A stretch of DNA of 64,000 nt from Pseudomonas arsenicoxydans (GCF_900103875.1 NZ_LT629705.1:3915001-3979000), one strand, 5' to 3'; positions 35,786-45,122 are shown, counted from the stretch's first letter. The notes: generated by a model not told the origin, from the letters alone. Translations and numbers: made by a program.

Positions 35786-37159
35786 TTAAGCGACTACTTG
35801 ATAGCACGGCACATAGGCCGCGCCACCCGGGAGTTTCATCCGGTGTTGGGCCACAAACGCTTTGAGCAGTTGGTCCAGCGGTTTCATTACGCCGGCATCG
35901 CCACGGATCTGGTAAGGCCCGTGTTTTTCGATCAAGCGGATGCCTTTGTCCTTGACGTTGCCGGCGACGATGCCGGAGAAGGCGCGGCGCAGGTTGGCCG
36001 CCAGTTCGTGGGCTGGCAGGTCGCGGCTGAGTTTGAGGTTGGCCATGTTTTCGTGGGTCGGGTCGAACGGGCGCTGGAAGCCTTCGTCGATTTTCAGCAG
36101 CCAGTTGAAATGGAAGGCGTCATTGCGCTCGCGGCGGAATTGTTTGACCGCTTTGAGGCCTTGAGTCATGTTCCGGGCGACTTCAGCCGGGTCGTCGATG
36201 ATGATTTGGTAGTGTTGCTTGGCCGCTTCACCCAACGTTGCGCCGACGAACGCGTCCAGTTGCTCCAGATATGGCGCCGCATGTTTGGGCCCGGTGAGGA
36301 TCACGGGGAAGGGCAGGCCAGCGTTGTCCGGGTGCATCAGGATGCCCAGCAGGTACAGGAACTCTTCGGCCGTGCCGGCGCCGCCCGGGAAAATGATGAT
36401 GCCGTGGCCGACACGGACGAACGCTTCCAGGCGTTTTTCGATGTCCGGCAGAATCACCAGTTCGTTGACGATCGGGTTTGGCGCTTCGGCGGCGATGATG
36501 CCCGGCTCGGTCAGGCCCAGGTAGCGACCGCCGTGGATGCGCTGCTTGGCGTGGGCGATGGTTGCGCCCTTCATCGGGCCTTTCATCACGCCGGGACCGC
36601 AACCGGTGCAGATGTCGAGGCTGCGCAGGCCCAGTTCATGGCCGACTTTCTTGGTGTATTTGTATTCTTCGGTGTTGATCGAGTGGCCGCCCCAGCACAC
36701 CACGATCTTGGGCTCGACACCGGGGCGCAGGGTGCGGGCGTTGCGCAGCAGGTGGAATACGTAATCGCTGATGCCCTGGGAGTTGCTCAGGTCGATGCGC
36801 TGGCTGTCGAGTTCGTTTTCGGTGTAGACGATATCGCGCAGGGCGCTGAACAGCATTTCCCGGGTGCTGGCGATCATTTCGCCGTCGACGAAGGCGTCGG
36901 CCGGGGCGTTCAGCAGTTCCAGGCGGACGCCGCGGTCTTGCTGGTGAATGCGGATTTCGAAGTCTTTATAGGCTTCAAGGATGGTCTTGGCGTTATCAAC
37001 ATGGGCGCCGGTATTGAGAATGGCCAGGGCGCACTGGCGGAAGAGGGTGTAGATGCTGCCGGATCCGGCTTCACTCAGTTGCTGAACTTCACGTTGAGAG
37101 AGGGTTTCCAGGCTGCCTTTAGGGCTGACGGAGGCGTTGATTACATGGCGTTGGGTCAT
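35786..37159 (-). CDS. ppnN: Pyrimidine/purine nucleotide 5'-monophosphate nucleosidase (PpnN/YgdH)
   Basis: 457 residues, the usual PpnN length (about 454). An N-terminal regulatory domain (about 1-140) precedes the LOG-type Rossmann core with PGGAGTAEEFLYLLG and CTGCGPGVMKGPMKGA, the nucleotide-cleaving site. It hydrolyses nucleoside monophosphates to base and ribose-5-phosphate and is a (p)ppGpp target in E. coli. Housekeeping gene, no operon partners. Confidence 0.93.
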   Translation of the reverse strand: MTQRHVINASVSPKGSLETLSQREVQQLSEAGSGSIYTLFRQCALAILNTGAHVDNAKTILEAYKDFEIRIHQQDRGVRLELLNAPADAFVDGEMIASTREMLFSALRDIVYTENELDSQRIDLSNSQGISDYVFHLLRNARTLRPGVEPKIVVCWGGHSINTEEYKYTKKVGHELGLRSLDICTGCGPGVMKGPMKGATIAHAKQRIHGGRYLGLTEPGIIAAEAPNPIVNELVILPDIEKRLEAFVRVGHGIIIFPGGAGTAEEFLYLLGILMHPDNAGLPFPVILTGPKHAAPYLEQLDAFVGATLGEAAKQHYQIIIDDPAEVARNMTQGLKAVKQFRRERNDAFHFNWLLKIDEGFQRPFDPTHENMANLKLSRDLPAHELAANLRRAFSGIVAGNVKDKGIRLIEKHGPYQIRGDAGVMKPLDQLLKAFVAQHRMKLPGGAAYVPCYQVVA

Positions 37160-37370
37160 TCAATGATCCTTAAAACGATGCCATCCATACAGGCGAATGG
37201 CATCCGAATAGTATGTATCCATGAAAGAAGATGGCACGAACTGCGCTGTATCGCCATTTCCCCGTTTGACGATGAAAAGATGAAAAGGAGCCTCAGCATA
37301 GCTAAATCCTGTGCAGGGGCGATAATGCCCCGCAGTCTTTTTGCCCACCGACCCAAGGAAACCCGACGCA

Positions 37371-37898
37371 ATGTTCGAAATCCAGCCGATGAACGCCGAA
37401 CGCTTTCGTCAACAGACACGGCGCAGCACGGTGATTATTGCCCTGATTTTCCTGGCGCTGGCGATGGTGCTGTCCACGGCGGCGGTGGCGCTGTTCGGTG
37501 AACCCGGCGGCGACAATCTGCGGTTTAACGTCGGCGGGGTGTTTGTCGCGGTGCTGCTGATGGTGGCGCTGATGCGCGGCAAGTTCTGGAGCCAGGACTG
37601 GATGGCGCCTGCGGTCTACGGCTGGCGGCTCAAGCGCAGCCTGATGAGCATCACCAACATCATGCATCAGGTCACGGCGGCGGTGGAGCAGGGCGATCCG
37701 ACGGCCATGAAGCTGTTGCGCTTCTACCACCTTGGCCTGAGCCAGATGCACGAACTGGACGGCAACTCCAGCGACCACAGCCAGTTGACCCGCGAAATGG
37801 ATCAACACAAAGCGCGGATGGAAGCGCTGGGTATCGACACTCAACAAACGCAGTTGGATCCGGCCTGGCTTGAGGCAATGAAGCCGCTGTCGCGGTAA
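37371..37898 (+). CDS. DUF3087 family membrane protein
   Basis: 175 residues from the ATG at 37371 (AAGGAA upstream). Two membrane spans near the N-terminus (STVIIALIFLALAMVLSTAAVALFG and FNVGGVFVAVLLMVALMRG) precede a soluble helical tail rich in charged residues. It matches DUF3087, a family found mainly in Pseudomonas and relatives. Function unknown. Divergent from ppnN. Confidence 0.85.
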   Translation: MFEIQPMNAERFRQQTRRSTVIIALIFLALAMVLSTAAVALFGEPGGDNLRFNVGGVFVAVLLMVALMRGKFWSQDWMAPAVYGWRLKRSLMSITNIMHQVTAAVEQGDPTAMKLLRFYHLGLSQMHELDGNSSDHSQLTREMDQHKARMEALGIDTQQTQLDPAWLEAMKPLSR

Positions 37899-38025
37899 AT
37901 CGGTTGTCTAGGCCCATCATTACGATACAAACCCGGCATGAGCCGGCAAATCACCTATCTTGTTGAGATGCCGTTGAACGGGCGAACAGGAACATTCACC
38001 CTGTCATAAGGAGCCAGGGAACGTC

Positions 38026-39603
38026 ATGGGGCATCCGTCCATTAAAGACCGAATTGAAAACACCATCGTCGCCGCGCCTTGGCTGCCCGATCTGGTTGAG
38101 TCCCGATTCAGGGTCCGACACGCCGTGCTGCTGCTCGTGGCGGTGTGTCTGTCGATGACCGCGATTGCGACCTGGGAAGCCTGGAACTCGCGCCAGTACC
38201 ATTTGCATGACAAAGAAGTGGCGATGTCCAACCTTGCACAGACGTTGGCCTCACAAGCGCGAGCGTCGATCAAGCAGGCTGATACGCTGCTGTTCACCTT
38301 GGTCGATCGTCTCGAAAACGACGGCATGGACCCCGCTCGAATTCCCAGGTTACAACGTTTACTCAGGGATCAGCGCAGTGAATTGCCGCAGCTCCATGGC
38401 CTATTCGTGTTTGACGAACAAGGGCGCTGGGTGGCCAATTCCAATGGCGCCGATGTGCCGGGTGCCAACAATTCCGACCGCGAATATTTCGCCTTCCACC
38501 GCGATCATCCTGACCGTGGTCCGCATATCGGGCCGTCGATCAAAAGCCGGTCGAGCGGCGAGTGGATCATGACCGTGTCGCGCCGGATCAACCACCCGGA
38601 TGGCCGTTTCGCCGGTGTGGCGCTGGCGTCGATCTATCTCAGCCATTTCCTTGAGCTTTACGACAGTATCGACATGGGTAGCAATGGCGTGATCAACCTG
38701 ATTGCCGACGATGCCAGCATCATTGTTCGTCGGCCGTTCAAAGAGTCAGAGGTCGGTACCAGCCTCGCCAATGGCCCGCTGTTTACCCAACTGTTGCCCA
38801 GCGCCAGTTACGGCACGGCAACGGTCAAGTCCTATCTGGACGGTGTTGAACGGGTCGTCGGGTATCGACGGGTCGAGGGTTATCCGCTGATCGTTTTTGT
38901 AGCGCTCGACAAGGAAGATGTCCTGGCGGACTGGCGTCAGGAGACAGCGTTGAGCGCGGGCATCTTGCTCTTGCTGCTGATGTTTCTGGGAGGGCTGGGT
39001 TATCGCCTCATTCGTTTCATGAAACAGCAGAGTCATATTCAGAGCGTCTTGCTCGATGCTCGGGAAAAACTGATCGAGGTCAATCGCAGCCTTGAACTGT
39101 TGGCGCTTGAAGACGCCTTGACCGGTCTTTCCAATCGACGTCAGTTCGACCTGTTTATCCTGGCGGAAATGGGTCGCGCCCGACGCACCCAGACCCACCT
39201 CGCCCTGTTGATGATCGATGTCGATCACTTCAAGAATTTCAATGATCGTTACGGTCATGTGGCCGGTGATGAGTGTCTGCGCAACATCAGCGCAATCATC
39301 CAGGACAACATCAAGCGTCCCGGGGATCTTCCCGCCCGTTATGGCGGCGAGGAATTTACCGTCGTGCTGCCCGGCACCGACTACGTCGGGGCGTTTCTGG
39401 TGGCCGAAAAAATCCGCCGCGCGGTTCAGCAAGCCAACATCGAACACAAGGAAAGCCCGGAGGGGATGGTGACGGTCAGTGTGGGGGTTTGTGCCTATGA
39501 CATGGCTTCGCAAGATTCGCCCGACGACCTCATCGGCGCGGCGGACAAGGCCTTGTATGTGGCCAAGGCCAGCGGGCGCAACATGAGTGTGATTGCCAAC
39601 TGA
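38026..39603 (+). CDS. Diguanylate cyclase with periplasmic dCACHE-type sensor domain
   Basis: 525 residues. A membrane span at about 32-50 is followed by a periplasmic Cache domain (about 55-300; SDREYFAFHRDHPDRGPHIG), a second span at about 312-330, and a C-terminal GGDEF domain. The active site is GGEEF (440-444). The inhibitory site RPGD (431-434) is intact, 5 residues upstream. It should make cyclic-di-GMP in response to a small external ligand and be product-inhibited. Stand-alone gene. Confidence 0.93.
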   Translation: MGHPSIKDRIENTIVAAPWLPDLVESRFRVRHAVLLLVAVCLSMTAIATWEAWNSRQYHLHDKEVAMSNLAQTLASQARASIKQADTLLFTLVDRLENDGMDPARIPRLQRLLRDQRSELPQLHGLFVFDEQGRWVANSNGADVPGANNSDREYFAFHRDHPDRGPHIGPSIKSRSSGEWIMTVSRRINHPDGRFAGVALASIYLSHFLELYDSIDMGSNGVINLIADDASIIVRRPFKESEVGTSLANGPLFTQLLPSASYGTATVKSYLDGVERVVGYRRVEGYPLIVFVALDKEDVLADWRQETALSAGILLLLLMFLGGLGYRLIRFMKQQSHIQSVLLDAREKLIEVNRSLELLALEDALTGLSNRRQFDLFILAEMGRARRTQTHLALLMIDVDHFKNFNDRYGHVAGDECLRNISAIIQDNIKRPGDLPARYGGEEFTVVLPGTDYVGAFLVAEKIRRAVQQANIEHKESPEGMVTVSVGVCAYDMASQDSPDDLIGAADKALYVAKASGRNMSVIAN

Positions 39604-39649
39604 TTTCAAAGGCTGGGGACGGCCGGCGGTTCGTTGGTGACGCCGATAA

Positions 39650-40051
39650 TCAAGTTCGCGCGCCCCTCGCGCGGGGCTTCCCATACCGGCGTAACTTCCA
39701 CAACTTGAACAACCGAAGATAGACCAACACGTTGACCGCCAGCACCACGCTGCCCAGCGCCAGTTGAATCGCCGGTGTCAGCCCGGCGGGATAGATCACC
39801 GGCCACACGTAGTGCTCGATGAATCCACCGCCGTAACCGGTTTGTCCGGCGGCGAGGCGCATGCGGTTTTCCCACTCGGTCAGCGGACACGCCAGGTGCA
39901 GGACTTCCACGCTTACCCCCCACGCCGCGGCGGGTAGATGCAACCAGATCAGCGCGCGCCACTTGAGCACCAGCAGCCCGCCGAACAGCACGAAGAGTAT
40001 GAACAACAGGTGAAACAGCACCAGCCCATCGGCGGCTATCCGGTAAAGCAT
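39650..40051 (-). CDS. DUF2784 family membrane protein
   Basis: 133 residues with about four membrane spans (DGLVLFHLLFILFVLFGGLLV; LALGSVVLAVNVLVYLRLF) and the DUF2784 motif CPLTEWENRMRLAAGQTGY with GGFIEHYVWPVIYP. Function unknown. The C-terminal tail is short and basic. It converges with the diguanylate cyclase gene. Confidence 0.88.
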   Translation of the reverse strand: MLYRIAADGLVLFHLLFILFVLFGGLLVLKWRALIWLHLPAAAWGVSVEVLHLACPLTEWENRMRLAAGQTGYGGGFIEHYVWPVIYPAGLTPAIQLALGSVVLAVNVLVYLRLFKLWKLRRYGKPRARGART

Positions 40052-40198
40052 GTCGACTCCCTGATGCGCAATGCCAATGACTCCATGCTACTCGGTTCCA
40101 TGAATGACAGCGGCTACCCCGCAAGTGCGCAAGATTGTTCAAGCTTTCGGGCGTAACGGCTGGCACAGTTGCAGGTCTTCCCCAGGCTGTAGAGCGTT

Positions 40199-40897
40199 AT
40201 GTCGAACTCACTCATGCCACGCAGCGCCTTTCTTCGCGGCGCCGTAGCGATCATGCCGTTGTCCTTGGCGACCGCGCCCTGGGGACTGTTGGCCGGCTCC
40301 ATGGCCATCGAGGCCAATCTCACTCCCCTACAAGGCCAGGGATTGTCGAGCATCGTGTTCGCCGGTGCCGCGCAACTGGTTGCCATCGGCATGCTCAAGG
40401 GCGGTGCCGGGATTTTTTCGATTCTGCTGACCACGCTGTTACTCACCTCGCAGCATTTGCTGTACGGCATGAGCATGCGTTCAGTGATTTCCCCGCTGCC
40501 GGGTCGCTGGCGTGTGGGCCTGGGCTTTTTGCTCACCGATGAATTGTTCGCCCTGACCAGTCAACATGACCGACAACAGTTCAATCGCTGGTACGCCCTG
40601 GGCGTGGGCCTGACGTTTTATGTCGCCTGGAACCTGTTCACCCTGGCTGGCATCGTGCTGGGCAGCAGCATTCCGGGGCTGGAGCACCTGGGGCTGGACT
40701 TCTCCATCGCAGCGACCTTCATTGCCTTGATCACCCCGGTGGTACGCAATGTTCCGACGGTGGTCTGCGTGGCGGTTTCGTTGTTTTGTTCGGTGTTGTT
40801 CAGCTATTGGCAGTGGGGATCGGCGCTGGTGCTGTCGGGATTGGCGGGCATGACGGCAGGCTTTGTCTGCAACAAACTCTACGGGGGGCGCACATGA
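40199..40897 (+). CDS. azlC: AzlC family branched-chain amino acid exporter, large subunit
   Basis: 232 residues with seven or more membrane spans, starting RSAFLRGAVAIMPLSLATAPWG and including FAGAAQLVAIGMLKGG and TDELFALTSQHD, as in AzlC/YgaZ proteins. It forms an export pair with AzlD. Its stop overlaps the azlD start (ATGA). Confidence 0.92.
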   Translation: MSNSLMPRSAFLRGAVAIMPLSLATAPWGLLAGSMAIEANLTPLQGQGLSSIVFAGAAQLVAIGMLKGGAGIFSILLTTLLLTSQHLLYGMSMRSVISPLPGRWRVGLGFLLTDELFALTSQHDRQQFNRWYALGVGLTFYVAWNLFTLAGIVLGSSIPGLEHLGLDFSIAATFIALITPVVRNVPTVVCVAVSLFCSVLFSYWQWGSALVLSGLAGMTAGFVCNKLYGGRT

Positions 40898-41208
40898 TGG
40901 TCTGGGCGGTGATTATCGGAATGGGCGTGCTGGTCTTTCTCAACCGTTACGTGTTCCTCGAACCGCGACTGCCGGTGCGCCTGAGCAGTAATGCCCGGCA
41001 GTTTCTCGGGTTCGCCGTGCCGGGGATGTTGACCGCGATTTGCGGGCCCATCGTGTTCATGCCGGACAAACAGCTGAATCTGCAGTGGGACAATCCCTAC
41101 CTGATCAGTTCGCTGGTGGCGGTGGGTCTGGTGCTGTACACCCGCAATACGTTGCTCAGCATGCTGTTGAGCATGGGCTTCTTCTTTTTGCTGCGCTGGT
41201 GGCTCTGA
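40894..41208 (+). CDS. azlD: AzlD family transporter, small subunit
   Basis: 104 residues from the ATG at 40894, overlapping azlC by 4 nt; the longer frame from 40786 lies inside azlC. Four spans and the AzlD pattern NRYVFLEPRLPVRLSSNARQF. Partner of AzlC in export of branched-chain or related amino acids. Confidence 0.9.
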   Translation: MMVWAVIIGMGVLVFLNRYVFLEPRLPVRLSSNARQFLGFAVPGMLTAICGPIVFMPDKQLNLQWDNPYLISSLVAVGLVLYTRNTLLSMLLSMGFFFLLRWWL

Positions 41209-41268
41209 GTCGGAATCTGGAATTTGTTCTACGCTTAAAGATAGATCCCTTCAGGCAGCGAGGTGAGC

Positions 41269-41424
41269 ATGACCAATGACCCTAAGCGTACAGACCTGGA
41301 TGAAGAGGAAGATGAACCCACGGAGGAAGAGATCAAGCGTCAGGAGCGTGCGAGGCAGGATTGGAAGCATGATGACAGTCGAGACCTGTCAGACCGCGAC
41401 GAAGAGCGTCCGCTGAAGCCCTGA
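41269..41424 (+). CDS. Small acidic protein (51 residues)
   Basis: A 51-residue frame with a good AGGTGAGC ribosome site, starting MTNDPKRTDLDEEEDEPTEE. It is almost wholly charged and likely disordered. A strong terminator follows at 41450, as for a real single gene. Too short for standard ORF cut-offs. Function unknown. Confidence 0.6.
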   Translation: MTNDPKRTDLDEEEDEPTEEEIKRQERARQDWKHDDSRDLSDRDEERPLKP

Positions 41425-41449
41425 CCGATCATCTGCTCCTCCCAAAAGC

Positions 41450-41477
41450 AAAAGCCCCGCGTAATAGCGGGGCTTTT
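41450..41477. terminator. Rho-independent terminator
   Basis: AAAAGCCCCGC (41450-41460) pairs with 41467-41477 around a GTAATA loop. A-rich and T-rich flanks allow it to work on both strands, between the small acidic gene and the convergent ORF at 41499. Confidence 0.88.
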
Positions 41478-41498
41478 CATGCGTGCAGTGTCAGTCAA

Positions 41499-41726
41499 TC
41501 AAATCGCTTCATTCCAGCGTATATGCGTAATGCCCAATTGCTGGGCTTTCAAACGTGCAACTTCGAGTGTGGCGTGTGCCGCGATTTTTTGGTCACCGTG
41601 CGGATAGGCATGAGCGGAGGCCGAATGGATCGCGTCCACATCCGAGAACTGCTCGGCCAGTTTGAAAAAGTGCTGACGAACGCCGTCGAGTAAATAGTGC
41701 ACTGCATAGGGAACGAGTTCGCTCAT
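41499..41726 (-). CDS. Hypothetical protein (75 residues)
   Basis: It starts MSELVPYAVHYLLDGVRQHF at 41726 with AAAAGGA 6 nt before the ATG; the frame can be read from 41861 but without a good site. No known domain recognised. The surrounding DNA is more AT-rich than the neighbours. The terminator at 41450-41477 closes it. Confidence 0.55.
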   Translation of the reverse strand: MSELVPYAVHYLLDGVRQHFFKLAEQFSDVDAIHSASAHAYPHGDQKIAAHATLEVARLKAQQLGITHIRWNEAI

Positions 41727-41908
41727 GTATTCCTTTTGATATCCGCCAAGGCTCTGGCGCAGAAGTCGAATTGAGAACTCAAGGCGTCTGCGGCAGACGT
41801 GCCGTATCGTTTTGAGAACTGAAAAAAACAGGCCGTGATAGGCCTGTTCTTCAGAGTGCAACGATGTCGCGTTCGTTCAGTTTATTAATCAGCCAAATGA
41901 ACATTCAT

Positions 41909-42181
41909 TCAAAGATCGTCCATTGCCGCAAAGTCTGGATGAAACGCCCGATAGCCCAATGTCTTATCGATCCACGCGTTCAATTCATTGACCATGATCG
42001 GTGGCGTGCCGCAGTAGGCCCCGAGGGTTGAACGAAGGACGTCGCTGATATCGGGCACTGAGTGAAGGTTTCGGGTGTTTATGTATTGCCCGATGAAACA
42101 GTCGATTTGAAAGCGTTCTGTCAGCGACAGATACACGCACTCCACACCGAAAAGTTGGTTATTGGCAAGATCGTCGCGCAA
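41909..42181 (-). CDS. Hypothetical protein or gene remnant (up to 90 residues)
   Basis: An open frame with a TTG start, no clear ribosome site, and an in-frame stop just upstream. It contains FGVECVYLSLTERFQIDCFI and ends HPDFAAMDDL. Base composition is low in GC for this window. A second frame (42159-42404) overlaps its start, which could mean a 5' part in another frame of a decayed gene. Not recognised. Confidence 0.35.
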   Translation of the reverse strand: MRDDLANNQLFGVECVYLSLTERFQIDCFIGQYINTRNLHSVPDISDVLRSTLGAYCGTPPIMVNELNAWIDKTLGYRAFHPDFAAMDDL

Positions 42182-42520
42182 CTGGGTTCTCTACAAGGTT
42201 TGTTGATATTAGGGGGTTTCCTTGTTTGTTGACTCTTTGGTCAACTGGTGTTGCAAGGGGGAATGCGGCGCGCATCCTATCCGTAGTGTTATTAAATGTA
42301 TGCACGACGCTGAAAGTGTCAGACAAGCGGTTGGCGTCACTGTATTCGTGCATCGGCAGGCGTTTCAAACATGAAACACTTGTTTTAACGTTACTGTCTT
42401 TCAATGACTTTGCATCGAGTGCCCTTGTATAGACAGGTCTGTCTTTTCCATCGATTTTAAAACAAGTTTATTAATCAACACCTTGTCCTGATTCCTGGCA
42501 TGCAAGGGCCCGCTGAGTCT
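42182..42520. other. AT-rich intergenic stretch with no clear gene
   Basis: Between the remnant at 41909 and the sulfonate ATPase gene. Markedly AT-richer than the rest of the window. One open frame (42159-42404, minus) is present but lacks family signals. No repeat, RNA or operator was recognised. Confidence 0.5.
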
Positions 42521-43234
42521 TCAAATTACATGGGCACGCTGCAACTCGGTCAACGACAACGCCTTCAGACGCGCCAGCAGCGGGTCTCGCCGATCACGCG
42601 GATGAGGCAGCTCCACGGCCAGTTCCTGACGAATACTGCTGGGGCGGTTGTCCATCACCAGGACGCGATCGCTGAGGTACAAGGCTTCATCGACATCGTG
42701 AGTCACCAGTAGCAGGGCGATGGCATGACGTTCGGCCAGTTGCAGCAGCAAGTCCTGGAGCCTCATCCGAGTGAAAGCGTCCACGGCACTGAAGGGTTCA
42801 TCCAGGAGCAACACCTGCGGTCTCGAGTAAAGACCTCGGGCAATCGCCACCCGTTGCGCCATGCCCCCGGACAAGGCTTTTGGCAGCGCCTGCGCGAATC
42901 CGCCGAGGCCGACTTCCTCAATCAATTGCGCGACCCAGGCCTTGTCGTAATGGCTGTCGGCGCTGAAGCCAACGTTTTGTTCGACCGTCAGCCACGGCAT
43001 CAGCCGGGCTTCCTGAAACACGAAGGCGACTTCCCCCGCGGTGTTGCGCAGCTCGCCCTGAAAGTCTTTTTCCAGACCGGCGATGATCCGCAGCAAGGTG
43101 CTTTTACCGCAGCCGCTGGGGCCGAGCAGGCTGACGGTTTCTCGGGGCTGCAGCTGCAAGTGGATGTTCTTGAGGACGGTGGTGGCGGCGAAGGTTTTGC
43201 GCTCGACGCGAATGTCCAGCAGGTGTTCAGGCAT
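42521..43234 (-). CDS. ABC transporter ATP-binding protein (SsuB/TauB-like)
   Basis: 237 residues with Walker A GPSGCGKST, signature LSGGMAQRVAIARGL and Walker B VLLLDEPFSAVDAFTR. The AVDAFTR stretch is typical of the nitrate/sulfonate/taurine importer ATPases. It starts 3 nt after the permease stop. With the permease and binding protein upstream it forms a three-gene importer for an organosulfur compound or sulfate ester. No desulfonating oxygenase is adjacent. Confidence 0.9.
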   Translation of the reverse strand: MPEHLLDIRVERKTFAATTVLKNIHLQLQPRETVSLLGPSGCGKSTLLRIIAGLEKDFQGELRNTAGEVAFVFQEARLMPWLTVEQNVGFSADSHYDKAWVAQLIEEVGLGGFAQALPKALSGGMAQRVAIARGLYSRPQVLLLDEPFSAVDAFTRMRLQDLLLQLAERHAIALLLVTHDVDEALYLSDRVLVMDNRPSSIRQELAVELPHPRDRRDPLLARLKALSLTELQRAHVI

Positions 43235-43237
43235 GGC

Positions 43238-44074
43238 TCAATCCTCTGCGCTTTGGCCGTTGAAAGTGTCGCGCCAGGCCAGGAAGCGTTTTTCCAGTGC
43301 GGCGAGAATGCCGTCGCTCAGTTTGCCCAGCAGCGCCAATACGATAATCGCGGCCAGGACGATGTCCGGGCGTGACGTCTCGCGACCGTCACTGAGCAGA
43401 TAACCCAGGCCTTTGGTCGCTGCGATCAGCTCGGCCGCCACCAGAAACATCCAGGCCAGGCTCATGCCGCTGCGCAACCCGGTGAACAGGCCGGGCAGGG
43501 CGGCTGGCAACAGGATCCGCCGGACCAGCCGACGGCGGCTGAAGCCGTACATCTGTCCGACTTCCACCAGTTTGCGATCAATGTCGCGAATCGCCGCGAC
43601 GCCGTTGAGGTACACCGGAAAGAACGCGCCGATGGCGATCAGGACAATTTTCGAGGTCTCGTCGATGCCTAACCACAACAGCAAGAGTGGCACCCAGGCC
43701 AGGCTCGGAATCGAGCGCAGACCGGCGAATGTCGGCTCCAGATAGGCTTCAGCTTCGCGGCTCAAACCGACCCACGCGGCGAACACCAAGGCCAGGCTGG
43801 CGCCAATGGCAAAGCCCAGCAGCACTCGCAGCAGGCTGGCACTGATGTGTTTCCACAGCGCACCCTCGGCCAGATCACCGAGTGTCAACGCGACCTCGCT
43901 CGGCGCCGGCATTTGATACGACGGCAACCAGCCGATGCGCACGACCAATTCCAGTAGCAGGATGATCAACACCGGCAGGGCGAGGCCCTTGAGGCGCAGT
44001 TGCCAGGCACTGCTCAGGCGACGCGGTGTGGGTAATGCCAAGGGAGCGGGCAGGTCTTTGCTTTTGCTGGTCAT
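43238..44074 (-). CDS. ABC transporter permease (SsuC-like)
   Basis: 278 residues with six spans and the EAA-type loop VEVGQMYGFSRRRLVRRILLPAALPGLFTG. It matches the nitrate/sulfonate/taurine permease group. The upstream neighbour is the binding-protein gene, separated by a repeat fragment at 44108. Confidence 0.9.
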   Translation of the reverse strand: MTSKSKDLPAPLALPTPRRLSSAWQLRLKGLALPVLIILLLELVVRIGWLPSYQMPAPSEVALTLGDLAEGALWKHISASLLRVLLGFAIGASLALVFAAWVGLSREAEAYLEPTFAGLRSIPSLAWVPLLLLWLGIDETSKIVLIAIGAFFPVYLNGVAAIRDIDRKLVEVGQMYGFSRRRLVRRILLPAALPGLFTGLRSGMSLAWMFLVAAELIAATKGLGYLLSDGRETSRPDIVLAAIIVLALLGKLSDGILAALEKRFLAWRDTFNGQSAED

Positions 44075-44107
44075 GGAGGGCTCCGGTGACGATGAATCAA
44101 GATCAAG

Positions 44108-44141
44108 AGATCGCAGCCTCGTTTCACTCGACAGCTCCTAC
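44108..44141. repeat. Copy of the GATCGCAGCCTCGTTTCACTCGACAGCTCCTAC repeat overlapping a gene end
   Basis: A single arm of the same sequence that forms the 43-bp inverted repeat at 47792-47899. It overlaps the last codons and stop (44124-44126) of the binding-protein gene, so the repeat supplies the final residues VGAVE. Confidence 0.75.
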
Positions 44142-45122
44142 ATGCGCCACGGTTTGCCTGGAACCGGTGTCGAGCAACTGATCGATTACCTGGTCGACAT
44201 TGACCCCGCGACGAACCAGTTCTTCGGAAACCAGAATCGGCGCGGCCGCTTTGGAAGCGAGGACATCCTTGGCGGTCAATTGCGGGCTGCTCAGGTCGGT
44301 GCGCGACAGTTGCAGCTTGGCCACTTCCAGTGGCAGCCCGGATTCAGCGGCGAGCAATTTCGCCAGTTCGTCCGGGTTTTTCACCGCCCATTCACGGGCC
44401 TTTTCATAGGCACTCAGCACGGTTTCGATGGTGTGCGGGTGTTCTTTGGCATAGGTGTCGGTGACGCTGATCACGCCGTAGCTGTTGAAGTGGGTGTTGC
44501 GATACAGCAGGCGCGAACCGGCCTGGACTTCACTGGCTGCCATGTGCGGATCAAGGCCGGCCCAGGCGTCCACGTCACCTTTCTCCAGCGCGGTGCGACC
44601 GTCCGGGTGCTGCAAGTGCACCAGTTCGACATCGTCCTTGGTCAGGCCAGCCTGTTGCAGGCTGCGCAAGGTGAACAGGTATGGATCAGTGCCTTTGGTC
44701 GCGGCGATTTTCTTGCCTTTGAGGTCGGCCACGGTTTTGTAAGGGGAATCCTTGCGCACCACCAACGCGGTCCATTCGGCGCGGCTGTACACGTAGACCG
44801 ATTTGATCGGGCTGCCGTTGGCACGGCTGAGCACGGCGGCCAGGCTGGCGGATGAAGCGAAGTCGACGCCGCCGCTGTTGAGGTATTCCAGCGAGCGGTT
44901 GCTGCCCTGGCTCAACACCCAGCTGACCTTGGTCTGCGGCAGGGCCTGCTCGAGGAAACCGAAGTGTTTGAGGACCAGGCTCACCGGTGAGTAATAGGCG
45001 TAATCCAGATGCACTTCGGCCGGTGGTGTTTCGGCTGCCTGTGCCACGGGTTGCAGGCTCAGGGCCAGTGCGCAGGCGCTGAGCAAATACCTGAGGTTGG
45101 GAAAGCGGAAGGTCGGTTTCAT
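44124..45122 (-). CDS. Sulfonate/sulfate-ester ABC substrate-binding protein
   Basis: 332 residues with a signal peptide (YLLSACALALSLQPVAQAA) and the SsuA/AtsR-type fold (VHLDYAYYSPVSLVLKHFGF, GGVDFASSASLAAVLSRANG, KGKKIAATKGTDPYLFTL). It heads the three-gene importer. The last few codons lie in an intergenic repeat, so the natural C-terminus may once have differed. Ligand likely an organosulfur compound. Confidence 0.88.
   Translation of the reverse strand: MKPTFRFPNLRYLLSACALALSLQPVAQAAETPPAEVHLDYAYYSPVSLVLKHFGFLEQALPQTKVSWVLSQGSNRSLEYLNSGGVDFASSASLAAVLSRANGSPIKSVYVYSRAEWTALVVRKDSPYKTVADLKGKKIAATKGTDPYLFTLRSLQQAGLTKDDVELVHLQHPDGRTALEKGDVDAWAGLDPHMAASEVQAGSRLLYRNTHFNSYGVISVTDTYAKEHPHTIETVLSAYEKAREWAVKNPDELAKLLAAESGLPLEVAKLQLSRTDLSSPQLTAKDVLASKAAAPILVSEELVRRGVNVDQVIDQLLDTGSRQTVAHVGAVE

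Noticed and set aside
35798..37501. A 567-codon plus-strand frame opposite ppnN
   Set aside because: It is the antisense shadow of a clear ppnN gene in high-GC DNA. Its translation is low-complexity and matches no family. The same applies to long frames opposite gmaS, mgsC and benA.
42159..42404. An 81-codon minus-strand frame
   Set aside because: It overlaps the frame at 41909, has no family match and lies in AT-rich DNA. It may be part of a decayed gene but cannot be supported as one.
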